Shown: positions 1 through 6,067, counted from the first letter of the stretch. The stretch: DNA of 11,763 nucleotides from Emcibacteraceae bacterium (GCA_016763335.1 JAESUD010000360.1:1-11763), one strand, 5' to 3'. Made by a program: numbers and translations. Notes: generated by a model not told the origin, from the letters alone.

Positions 1-200
1 AACCAAGAGTCAGTAAAAAAACACAGGAAGATGTAAAACCTGAAAAGGAAATACAAAAAGAACCTGAAAAAACGCCGAGAAAAAGCTCTCCCGTTAAAGA
101 AATTAAAGAGCAAGCCCCGACGCCGGAACCAGCTAAACCGGAAGCCTCGAAACCCGAAGAGGTAAAGCCAAAGAAAAAAGGTTGGTGGTCTAGGTCATAA
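1..200 (+). CDS. rne: C-terminal tail of probable ribonuclease E (5' partial)
   Basis: This open frame enters from the left edge (codons in phase from base 3) and stops at TAA 198-200, giving the last 65 residues of a protein. The segment is a low-complexity, highly charged tail rich in Lys, Glu and Pro, ending in KPKKKGWWSRS. A disordered charged tail closed by a basic GWW-type motif is what I know from the C-terminus of alphaproteobacterial RNase E, and an M48 protease gene is a common neighbour of rne in this class. In RNase E this region scaffolds the RNA degradosome and binds RNA; the catalytic S1/DNase I-like half would lie outside the window. No catalytic domain is visible here, so the name rests on tail composition and context only. 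A strong terminator follows 10 nt after the stop. Confidence 0.55.
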   Translation, partial: PRVSKKTQEDVKPEKEIQKEPEKTPRKSSPVKEIKEQAPTPEPAKPEASKPEEVKPKKKGWWSRS

Positions 201-210
201 ACATTTTTAC

Positions 211-245
211 AATAAAGCCCGAATGATCATTCGGGCTTTATTTTT
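211..245 (+). terminator. Rho-independent terminator after the rne-like gene
   Basis: Bases 211-242 form a perfect 32-bp palindrome with a GC-rich core (AAAGCCCGAAT / ATTCGGGCTTT around GATC) running into a T-run at 241-245. Because the stem has flanking A and T runs on both sides it could act in either orientation, but the only gene ending nearby is the one at 200 on the plus strand. Confidence 0.9.
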
Positions 246-298
246 GTCACATTTTTAGTTTAAAGTTCCATTCATATCCCATTAAGGCCTCATGGCCT

Positions 299-343
299 TA
301 TAATTGGTCAATAATTGACGAAACTGGTTAGAAAGCCTAAACT
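299..343 (+). promoter_or_regulatory. Promoter candidates for the M48 protease gene
   Basis: Two candidates are visible. A perfect TATAAT lies at 299-304 but has no recognisable -35 box; a 7-bp inverted repeat (TAAGGCC 283-289 / GGCCTTA 294-300, loop TCAT) sits where the spacer would be and could be an operator. Downstream, TTGACG at 315-320 is followed after exactly 17 bp by TAAACT at 338-343, which would place transcription start at about 350, the A of the start codon. The second option predicts a leaderless mRNA and fits the lack of a Shine-Dalgarno sequence before this ATG. Confidence 0.4.
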
Positions 344-349
344 AAAAGC

Positions 350-1783
350 ATGTTTTTAAAACTGATTAAAGATATTATTTCAAAAGTTTTTGTCGTGATC
401 CTAATTTATAGTTTCACGCTCACTAATGTTGCTAATGCGCAAGGGCGCAGCCTTTCTATCTTAAGAGATGCCGAAATAGAGCAAATAATCCGAGACTTGA
501 CAGAACCAATTTTCATTGCAGCCGAGCTAGACATAAACGCGGTTGATACCTACCTATTAAATGACAAGTCAATAAATGCATTTGTCATGGGTGGTCAGAA
601 TGTATTTATTAATTCGGGTTTATTGCTTACCGCAGAAAATTCGAACCAATTTATTGGTGTGATTGCGCACGAAACGGGGCATATCACAGGCGGCCATCTT
701 TCAAGATTTAGTGAAGGCATGTCAAAAATGGCAACCTATAGTCTTGTTGGGTTACTTTTAGGTGTGGCGGCAATGGCCGCAGGCGCAGGAGACGCCGGCA
801 TGGCACTTATGATGGGTGGGTCACATATTGGCTACCGTTCATTTTTACGCTTTACTAGGACACAGGAATCTGCAGCGGATCAGGCAGCATTAACACTCCT
901 TGAAAAAACAGGCCAATCCGGCAAAGGTTTAATTGAGTTTTTCGAAATACTTGGGGATCAAGACCTTGTACCGAAAAGATATCAAGACCCATATGCAAGC
1001 ACCCACCCAATTACATCAGACAGAATTGAACGGGTACGAGAGAGAGTTCAGGAATCTGAATTTTATGAAACAGAAACAGACCCAGAACTTGAAGCAAAAT
1101 TCAAAAGGCTTCAGGCAAAACTATATGGTTATCTTAAACCGCTCCATGCCACACTGGTAAAATACCCGGTCGAAGATAAAAGCGTTAATGCAAGATACGC
1201 CCGTACTTTTGCCTATCAACAAAACAAGGATATGGACAAGGCCATCGTTGAAGTTGATACATTAATCGCTGATTTTCCAGAGAACCCTTTCTACTATGAG
1301 GCAAAGGGACAAATTTTATACGAAAATGGGTTTGTTGTTGAATCGTTGGAACCTTACGCAAAAGCAGTTGAGTATTTACCCTCCTCCACATTATTGCGTA
1401 TGTCATACGCTCAATCACTTATCAGTACAGATGATGATCAATATCTTGACGCAGCAATCAAGAATTTGGAAATCGCCTTAAATGATGACCCAGATAATAG
1501 TTTTGGCTGGAAGCAAGCTTCGATTGCTTATCACCGAAATAATAACGTAGCTATGACCCATTATTCCACGGCACAACATTTTTTACTTTCTGGCAATATT
1601 CGCGGCGCTATGGTAAATGCTAAAAAGGCCATAGATTTATTGCCAGAAAATTCTCCAAAATGGATTAAAGCGCAAGACATAATGGTTATTACACAAGCCA
1701 ATATGGATGATAGCCAGAGAAAAAAACAAGAAGACAATAAGCAACAGAAAAAAGATCGTCAAAAAGAAAGAAACAGGAGTTAG
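350..1783 (+). CDS. Secreted M48 family zinc metalloprotease with TPR repeats (BepA/YfgC-like)
   Basis: This is a 477-residue periplasmic zinc endopeptidase of the M48 family, a type known to degrade misassembled outer-membrane proteins and support their assembly. Residues 1-30 are a Sec signal peptide (basic start, hydrophobic stretch at about 11-24, ANA-Q cleavage near 30). The zinc site is HETGH at 107-111, with the third ligand Glu173 in ESAAD. A Gly/Ala-rich hydrophobic stretch (about 130-160) follows the zinc helix, as in other family members. Residues about 275-450 are helical TPR-like repeats, and the last 25 residues are Lys/Gln/Arg-rich. Length and order match BepA-type proteins. 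The start has no Shine-Dalgarno sequence, but it is the only one that gives an intact signal peptide. The DsbA-like gene begins 3 nt after the stop, so the two are very probably cotranscribed. I leave the symbol empty because orthology to E. coli bepA is not certain. Confidence 0.92.
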   Translation: MFLKLIKDIISKVFVVILIYSFTLTNVANAQGRSLSILRDAEIEQIIRDLTEPIFIAAELDINAVDTYLLNDKSINAFVMGGQNVFINSGLLLTAENSNQFIGVIAHETGHITGGHLSRFSEGMSKMATYSLVGLLLGVAAMAAGAGDAGMALMMGGSHIGYRSFLRFTRTQESAADQAALTLLEKTGQSGKGLIEFFEILGDQDLVPKRYQDPYASTHPITSDRIERVRERVQESEFYETETDPELEAKFKRLQAKLYGYLKPLHATLVKYPVEDKSVNARYARTFAYQQNKDMDKAIVEVDTLIADFPENPFYYEAKGQILYENGFVVESLEPYAKAVEYLPSSTLLRMSYAQSLISTDDDQYLDAAIKNLEIALNDDPDNSFGWKQASIAYHRNNNVAMTHYSTAQHFLLSGNIRGAMVNAKKAIDLLPENSPKWIKAQDIMVITQANMDDSQRKKQEDNKQQKKDRQKERNRS

Positions 1784-1786
1784 AGT

Positions 1787-2533
1787 ATGAGATTTCCAAA
1801 ATTAACAGCAACAATATGTCTGGTGTTAATATCAGCAGGGTTATTTTCACTATTTGGAAATGCGCAACAAACCAGCGATGGTTTTAACAATACGCAAAAA
1901 GATGAAATTAACGCTATGATCCGAGATTATATTTTGGAAAACCCCGAAATTATCCCGGAAGCGGTTGAAGTTCTTCGCTCTCGTCAAAATGCCAGAATGC
2001 TTCTGCAATCACAAGACCTTCTCTATAGTGATGGCTATAGTCATGTTGAGGGAAATGAACAGGGTGATATAACCGTGGTTGAATTTTATGACTATAATTG
2101 TGGTTACTGTAAACAGGTTCCAAGCGTCCTCGCCCGCTTAATCGAAGAAGACGATAATATAAAAGTTATTTATAAAGAATATCCAATTTTAGCAGAATCA
2201 TCTGAATTTGCCTCTATCGCAGCCATGGCCGCCATGAAACAAGGTAAGTTTATGGACTTCCATAGAGCCCTTATGAAAAACAAACGTGCATTAAGTGAAG
2301 ACCTTGTTTTACAAATCGCCCGTGATAGCGGCGTAGACGAAGATAAATTGCTTAAGGATATGGCGGATCCGGAAATTGAAACCAACCTTATGAAAACAAA
2401 ATATCTTGTTCAAAACATTGGCATTTCCGGCACTCCCGGTTTTGTAATTGGTGATCAAATCATTCCCGGTTTTATCTCTTATGAAAAACTAAAAGATATT
2501 ATCGATGCGGAACGCCAAACGCGAAAAATGTAA
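1787..2533 (+). CDS. Periplasmic DsbA-family thiol:disulfide oxidoreductase (ScsC/Com1-like)
   Basis: This is a 248-residue exported thioredoxin-fold protein that forms or isomerises disulfides in periplasmic proteins. A signal peptide covers residues 1-26 (GNA-Q cleavage). Residues about 36-75 are a helical segment before the thioredoxin fold, like the N-terminal extension of ScsC/Com1-type proteins, where it drives oligomerisation. The active site is CGYC at 105-108 in the strand context VVEFYDYNCGYC, and the cis-proline loop is GTPGF (Thr216-Pro217). The C-terminal helix ends in a basic tail. The start is well supported: AGGAG at 1775-1779 with 7-nt spacing, lying inside the end of the protease gene. 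Pairing with a periplasmic protease suggests joint work in envelope protein quality control. Whether it is mainly an oxidase or an isomerase cannot be read from sequence; an oligomerising N-terminus would favour isomerase activity. Confidence 0.92.
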   Translation: MRFPKLTATICLVLISAGLFSLFGNAQQTSDGFNNTQKDEINAMIRDYILENPEIIPEAVEVLRSRQNARMLLQSQDLLYSDGYSHVEGNEQGDITVVEFYDYNCGYCKQVPSVLARLIEEDDNIKVIYKEYPILAESSEFASIAAMAAMKQGKFMDFHRALMKNKRALSEDLVLQIARDSGVDEDKLLKDMADPEIETNLMKTKYLVQNIGISGTPGFVIGDQIIPGFISYEKLKDIIDAERQTRKM

Positions 2534-2558
2534 ATTTTATATCTATTATTACTTTACA

Positions 2559-2586
2559 AAAAACCGGGCTTCACAGTCCGGTTTTT
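2559..2586 (+). terminator. Rho-independent terminator of the protease-dsbA unit
   Basis: AAAAACCGG at 2559-2567 pairs with CCGGTTTTT at 2578-2586; a G-U and a C-G pair extend the stem to a six-base loop (2570-2575). The T-run forms part of the stem's 3' arm. It separates the envelope unit from trxB. Confidence 0.85.
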
Positions 2587-2626
2587 ATCTGTCATAACTG
2601 CTTTTTATTATTTAATTTATATTTTT

Positions 2627-2631
2627 TGGAG
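2627..2631 (+). promoter_or_regulatory. Ribosome binding site that fixes the trxB start
   Basis: TGGAG at 2627-2631 lies 9 nt before ATG 2641. A longer reading from TTG 2626 would overlap this site itself and add five residues (MELSL) that family members lack, so ATG 2641 is the better start. Confidence 0.8.
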
Positions 2632-2640
2632 CTTTCATTA

Positions 2641-3588
2641 ATGGCCACCGAGCATCAAACTAAAGTCCTGATCATTGGTTCTGGACCTGCTGGTTATACC
2701 GCTGCAATATATGCGGCGCGGGCAAACCTAAAACCGATTATCGTACAGGGAATGGAACCCGGCGGACAGCTGACGATTACAACAGACGTCGAAAATTATC
2801 CCGGCTTTGCGGAGGCCATTCAAGGCCCGTGGCTTATGGAGCAAATGAAAGCACAGGCTGAAAATGTCGACACGACAATTATTACTGATTTCATAACCGA
2901 TGTTGATTTTACCAAACGTCCTTTTGTCTGCAAAGGCGATAGTGGCGATACCTATATCGGCGAGACAGTAATCATTGCCACGGGTGCACAAGCCATGTGG
3001 CTCGGCCTTCCCTCCGAAGAAAAATTTCAAGGGTCCGGCGTTTCTGCATGTGCTACTTGCGATGGTTTTTTCTACCGTGAAAAAGAAGTGATTGTGGTTG
3101 GCGGCGGTAATACTGCCGTTGAGGAAGCCATTTTCTTAACTAATTTTGCGTCAAAAGTTACACTGGTTCACAGGCGTGATGAACTACGTGCTGAAAAAAT
3201 TCTTCAGGATAGATTATTTGCCAATGAAAAAATTACCTGCGTTTGGGATAGTCAAATTGACGAAATTCTCGGTGATGAACCGCCAATGGGCGGTGTAACA
3301 GCAGCGCGCATTAAAAATGTTAAAACCGGTGAATTTTCAGAAATTCCCGCTCATGGTGTTTTCATTGCCATTGGCCATTCACCGGCAACCTCGCTTTTTA
3401 CCGGAAAAGTTGATATAAATGATCGCGGTTATATTAATACGGCACCCGGTACTTCAGACACAAATATCCCCGGCGTTTATGCCGCAGGTGATGTGACAGA
3501 CGAAAAATACCGTCAGGCCGTAACTGCCGCCGGAATGGGTTGCATGGCCGCGTTAGACGCAGAGCGATTTATTGCCGCAAACGAGTAA
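2641..3588 (+). CDS. trxB: Thioredoxin reductase (NADPH)
   Basis: This cytoplasmic flavoenzyme passes electrons from NADPH through FAD and a redox-active disulfide to thioredoxin. From ATG 2641 it has 315 residues, the normal length for low-Mr bacterial TrxB. The FAD-binding Rossmann motif is GSGPAG at 13-18, with GGQL at 41-44 and the ATG motif at 114-116. The redox pair is CATC at 137-140. The NADPH-binding motif is GGGNTA at 154-159, with the 2'-phosphate-binding HRRDELRA at 177-184. The second FAD motif is AAGDV at 281-285, followed by the RQAVTAAGMG helix. All key residues are present, and I see no feature that sets it apart from a standard TrxB. A LysR gene follows after 19 nt, an order I know from other alphaproteobacteria (trxB-lsrB). 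The upstream AT-rich stretch (2587-2625) must hold its promoter, but I cannot pick clear boxes. Confidence 0.96.
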   Translation: MATEHQTKVLIIGSGPAGYTAAIYAARANLKPIIVQGMEPGGQLTITTDVENYPGFAEAIQGPWLMEQMKAQAENVDTTIITDFITDVDFTKRPFVCKGDSGDTYIGETVIIATGAQAMWLGLPSEEKFQGSGVSACATCDGFFYREKEVIVVGGGNTAVEEAIFLTNFASKVTLVHRRDELRAEKILQDRLFANEKITCVWDSQIDEILGDEPPMGGVTAARIKNVKTGEFSEIPAHGVFIAIGHSPATSLFTGKVDINDRGYINTAPGTSDTNIPGVYAAGDVTDEKYRQAVTAAGMGCMAALDAERFIAANE

Positions 3589-3607
3589 TATATAATTAGG
3601 AACATCA

Positions 3608-4492
3608 ATGGATTGGGATAAACTTCGTATATTTCATACAGTCGCGAGCGCCGGTAGTTTTACTCACGCCGGCGAAACGCTCGGTTTAAGCCAATCCGCT
3701 GTCAGTCGTCAGATCAGAACGCTGGAAGAAAGCCTGCAAACGTCGCTTTTTAATCGCCACGCAAGGGGGCTTATCCTTACCGATGAGGGTGAAACACTTT
3801 TTGAAACGACTAAAGATGTCTATTCAAGAATCCATGTCACCGAACAAAGAATACTCGAAGGCACAGAAACCCCGAGAGGCAATCTAAAAATTACCACGAC
3901 GACCAGCTTTGGGTCCACATGGATGATGCATAATATCAAAAAATTTATTGATCAATATCCGCAAATTCATGTTCAAATGCTTATTGGTGACGAAGATTAT
4001 GATCTGCTTACCAGAAAAGCCGATGTCGCCATTAGGTTTCACCCGACAGAACATCTCGACCTTATTCAAAAGAAAATAGCCACTTTTCATTATCATCTCT
4101 TTGCTTCACCAGATTATTTGAACAAACATGGCAGGCCGAAAACAATCGAAGACCTCGATGACCATAAATTAATCGCTTATGGTGACTTAGCCACCAGTCC
4201 GATTCGCAATATTGACTGGTTATTAGAGGACGGCGCCAAGAAAAAACGAAAACCTTTTCTCGAAATAAACAATATTTATGGTGTTTTACAAGCGGTAAAG
4301 TCCGGTATTGGCATTGGATCATTACCCGATTATCTAGTTCAGGGTTCAACAAACATTACCCGCGTACTTGAAGAGGCAGATGGGCATGAATTTCCCGCAT
4401 ATTTTGTTTATACGCAAGAGCTTAGAAAATCAAAACGCATTGCCGCCTTCCGTGATTTTATCGAAAAGGAATTCAAAAAAACGCGCTTTTAA
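3608..4492 (+). CDS. LysR-family transcriptional regulator, LsrB/VtlR-like
   Basis: This 294-residue protein is a full-length LysR regulator. Residues 1-60 form the winged helix-turn-helix (FTHAGETLGLSQSAVSRQIRTLE within about 18-40, then the wing NRHARGLILTDEG at 49-61). A linker helix follows, and a substrate-binding-like effector domain starts near residue 90. The opening MDWDKLRIFH and the position after trxB match the LsrB (Sinorhizobium, Agrobacterium) and VtlR (Brucella) group, which control envelope, stress and small-RNA genes. The start is supported by AGGA at 3598-3601 and the typical N-terminus. The gene is probably cotranscribed with trxB. One oddity is that the protein contains no cysteine at all, although rhizobial LsrB has been described as sensing oxidants through cysteines. 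A likely target is the sRNA just downstream, whose promoter region carries a T-N11-A palindrome. Confidence 0.92.
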   Translation: MDWDKLRIFHTVASAGSFTHAGETLGLSQSAVSRQIRTLEESLQTSLFNRHARGLILTDEGETLFETTKDVYSRIHVTEQRILEGTETPRGNLKITTTTSFGSTWMMHNIKKFIDQYPQIHVQMLIGDEDYDLLTRKADVAIRFHPTEHLDLIQKKIATFHYHLFASPDYLNKHGRPKTIEDLDDHKLIAYGDLATSPIRNIDWLLEDGAKKKRKPFLEINNIYGVLQAVKSGIGIGSLPDYLVQGSTNITRVLEEADGHEFPAYFVYTQELRKSKRIAAFRDFIEKEFKKTRF

Positions 4493-4529
4493 TCGAGAAT
4501 TTATTTAATATATTTAACATATTTTAGCT

Positions 4530-4544
4530 ATGCGTTTTTTGCAT
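4530..4544. promoter_or_regulatory. Putative LysR-type binding site (T-N11-A palindrome)
   Basis: The 15-bp sequence ATGCGTTTTTTGCAT is an inverted repeat (ATGC-N7-GCAT) that fits the T-N11-A rule for LysR regulators. Its centre (4537) is about 65 bp before the predicted start of the downstream sRNA, the usual place of a LysR recognition site at activated promoters. TGCAT recurs at 4548-4552, 8 bp downstream, and could be part of a second, activation half-site. The regulator gene ends 38 bp upstream. Short palindromes occur by chance in AT-rich DNA, so this rests on position as much as on sequence. Confidence 0.5.
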
Positions 4545-4567
4545 GTCTGCATTGCCATTTACCCCAG

Positions 4568-4596
4568 TACTCATTCTCTGAGCAAACATCTATAAA
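4568..4596 (+). promoter_or_regulatory. Putative activator-dependent promoter of the sRNA
   Basis: TATAAA at 4591-4596 is a good -10 box; 17 bp upstream lies only a poor -35 (TACTCA 4568-4573). A strong -10 with a weak -35 fits a promoter that needs an activator. Transcription would start near 4602-4604. The -10 is flanked by an inverted repeat, AACATCT 4584-4590 and AGATGTT 4603-4609. Confidence 0.45.
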
Positions 4597-4601
4597 CTAC
4601 C

Positions 4602-4766
4602 CAGATGTTGAGAAACATCGCTGAATAGTTCTTTAATTATTTCAGTTTGTGGTGGCACCGCATCCTCCCCCTTTTCGGTCCACCACTCGTTTCATAATCT
4701 CCCCAAGATATGAAACCTCCCTATATTTTGTGAACTTGCCGGGTCTTATGACCCGGCATTTTTTTT
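4602..4766 (+). ncRNA. Probable trans-acting small RNA with anti-Shine-Dalgarno loops (AbcR-like candidate)
   Basis: This stretch has no credible ORF but a clear RNA architecture of about 165 nt. In order it contains: a 6-bp hairpin with a GAGA tetraloop (GATGTT 4604-4609 / AACATC 4614-4619); a weak 5-bp hairpin (CTGAA 4621-4625 / TTCAG 4641-4645); a strong hairpin of 7 plus 4 bp (GTGGTGG 4649-4655 / CCACCAC 4680-4686, then ACCG / CGGT with one bulged C) whose 15-nt loop carries CCTCCCCC; an 8-bp hairpin (GTTTCATA 4689-4696 / TATGAAAC 4709-4716) with CTCCCC in its loop; a free CCTCCC at 4716-4721; and a strong terminator. Exposed CCUCC/CUCCCC segments can pair with ribosome binding sites, as in AbcR (alpha-r15), alpha-r14 and CcsR/cuckoo RNAs of alphaproteobacteria. 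As I recall, the abcR genes of Agrobacterium lie next to the VtlR/LsrB gene, which is the context here. Family membership is inference; the boundaries depend on the predicted start. Confidence 0.7.
4737..4766 (+). terminator. Strong Rho-independent terminator of the sRNA
   Basis: GCCGGGTC (4738-4745) and GACCCGGC (4750-4757) form an 8-bp GC-rich stem with a TTAT loop, extended by a T-A pair (4737, 4758), and followed by eight T residues (4759-4766). It lies 245 nt after the LysR stop, too far to be simply that gene's terminator, which supports a separate short transcript. Confidence 0.92.
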
Positions 4767-4809
4767 ATGTTTAACTCAAACATATAATCCCAGAGAAATA
4801 CTCACCCTA

Positions 4810-4838
4810 TTGACATGTTAGTCTTTTAGAATCATATT
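4810..4838 (+). promoter_or_regulatory. Sigma-70-type promoter for the small ORF and lipoprotein gene
   Basis: A perfect TTGACA (4810-4815) is followed after exactly 17 bp by CATATT (4833-4838). Transcription would start near 4845, 25 nt before the small ORF at 4870. Apart from this promoter I see nothing else in 4767-4869. Confidence 0.65.
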
Positions 4839-4869
4839 TGTTTCTCTTCATATAAATACGGGGAATAAT

Positions 4870-4977
4870 ATGAAATTCACACAGCAAAATAAAAATTATA
4901 ATAAAAGTGAAGAGTTCAAATTTCATCATAGCGACCTCAAAACAGGCGAACATAAAATCATGGATATTGTGAGGTAG
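4870..4977 (+). CDS. Possible small protein of 35 residues (leader ORF)
   Basis: An ATG at 4870 opens a 35-codon frame ending at TAG 4975-4977. GGGGAA (from 4860) precedes it with suitable spacing, and a good promoter lies just upstream. The predicted peptide starts MKFTQQNKNY and is hydrophilic, rich in Lys, Asn, Glu and His, without a membrane segment or signal. It ends 5 nt before the lipoprotein gene, whose ribosome binding site (GAGG 4971-4974) lies inside its last codons, so translation of the two could be coupled. I recognise no family. It may be a real small protein, a leader peptide that tunes expression of the next gene, or a chance frame; at this length composition cannot decide. 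Confidence 0.4.
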   Translation: MKFTQQNKNYNKSEEFKFHHSDLKTGEHKIMDIVR

Positions 4978-4982
4978 TAATA

Positions 4983-5882
4983 ATGAAGATGAGTTATTTT
5001 ATATTATTTATTTTTTCATTAGGTACATTATTTTCCTGCGCACAGGAAGATATAAAAAATGACGATGCTATTCTAGCAGATGTAGTTCTTCCTGATGTTA
5101 TGCCAGAGATCATCAAATTTTTTGACGCAACCATATTTGCAGATAAAAATAATAAGATCGAATATATACCAGAGCCCGATGGTGAGAGGGCGGGAATAAG
5201 CTTCCATCTTATAACTGTGGATCGCTTAGGTTCCTTTGCTCCAAAATTGGTAGGGTATATGGGTTTTGCACAGAGATATTTCTCTTCTGAAATTCTTAAT
5301 AGGATCAGAATTTCTACCGAACCCGGGCAAGTTTCAGATGTACAAATATTTGGAATTAAAGAATTAAACCCAGAAACAATTGAAGAGGCATATTCCAAAT
5401 ATAAGGAATTTGTGCGTACAGAGGTACCAATTGAAAAATCTGAATTTGAAAAGACTGATTTTACCCAATCTTGCTTTATCCAAAGAATAATGACTGCGGG
5501 CAAAAGACGCACCTTTTCTGCCATCCTATACAACGGCGATGATACTGAAAATTACGATATTAAAGAAAGGGTCGTTGATTGTTATTTTAGAACTTTTTTT
5601 GTTCAATTTGGGGTGTGGCCGTTCGAGACAAGCAATAGAAAATTTTTGACGGTTCCTACTGTCGTTTATCCTGGCTTAGAACCCGGAATGGGGTCGAAAA
5701 AAGATATCTTGGAGGTGATGGAAAGGATAAGAAATCAAAAAAATATCCCCATTGATGAAAAGGTGCCAACATTTGCGCTTCGTAGCACGGGGTTTCAAGG
5801 GTTTTTAGTAAATGATGATGTATACGTAGGTATGGGCCGTGATGAGTTTTTTCAAATGATCAAAGATAGATATTCACGTTAA
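4983..5882 (+). CDS. Putative lipoprotein of unknown function
   Basis: I do not recognise the family of this 299-residue protein. The N-terminus is a lipoprotein-type signal: hydrophobic residues about 4-17, then LFSC with the candidate lipidated Cys19. Phe at the -2 position is unusual for a lipobox; Ala at +2 would send a lipoprotein to the outer membrane. The mature part mixes strands and helices and has just two more cysteines, Cys164 (TQSCF) and Cys200 (VDCYF), which could form a disulfide in the periplasm. An FQGFLVNDDVYVGMG segment near the C-terminus (271-285) looks like a beta hairpin. GAGG at 4971-4974, 8 nt before the ATG, supports the start; no closer alternative fits better. It stands between the sRNA and a convergent operon with no functional link visible, and may be lineage-specific. 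A 179-codon frame on the opposite strand is a shadow without a start signal. Confidence 0.75.
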   Translation: MKMSYFILFIFSLGTLFSCAQEDIKNDDAILADVVLPDVMPEIIKFFDATIFADKNNKIEYIPEPDGERAGISFHLITVDRLGSFAPKLVGYMGFAQRYFSSEILNRIRISTEPGQVSDVQIFGIKELNPETIEEAYSKYKEFVRTEVPIEKSEFEKTDFTQSCFIQRIMTAGKRRTFSAILYNGDDTENYDIKERVVDCYFRTFFVQFGVWPFETSNRKFLTVPTVVYPGLEPGMGSKKDILEVMERIRNQKNIPIDEKVPTFALRSTGFQGFLVNDDVYVGMGRDEFFQMIKDRYSR

Positions 5883-5905
5883 GTAGTAACGAAATAGGAG
5901 TACAA

Positions 5906-6067
5906 ATGAAATTAAACTATATGACCCAACAGGTTATTCATGTCACCAAATACCAAGCCACCTGCCCTTTTAAGCTTGTCATCATCACCGCGCACACTAT
6001 AGGCAATGACTTCCATCCCTGCAGCGACAGCGCCCTGAACACCGGGAAGGCTGTCTTCTATTACTAA
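5906..6067 (+). other. Orphan ribosome-binding site and start codon reading into antisense of the HAD gene
   Basis: TAGGAG at 5895-5900 lies 5 nt before ATG 5906, a better initiation signal than many real genes here have, yet the frame lasts only 53 codons. All but its first two codons lie opposite the 3' end of the HAD gene, whose stop is at 5912-5914. The peptide (MKLNYMTQQV...) has no recognisable domain. It may be the surviving 5' edge of a gene lost downstream of the lipoprotein gene, or a chance match. It could still be translated after the lipoprotein, since no terminator separates them. Confidence 0.25.

Noticed and set aside
2626..2640. TTG start for trxB at 2626
   Set aside because: It overlaps the ribosome binding site that serves ATG 2641 and adds five residues not typical of the family.
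4640..4700. Signal recognition particle RNA in the intergenic hairpin region
   Set aside because: The conserved SRP core (GGUCAGG...GGAAGCAGC type) is absent; the loops are CU-rich instead.
4994..5533. A 179-codon open frame on the minus strand over the lipoprotein gene
   Set aside because: It has no ribosome binding site, its peptide reads as low-quality Ser/Ile-rich shadow sequence, and the plus-strand gene has a lipobox, a good ribosome binding site and a promoter.
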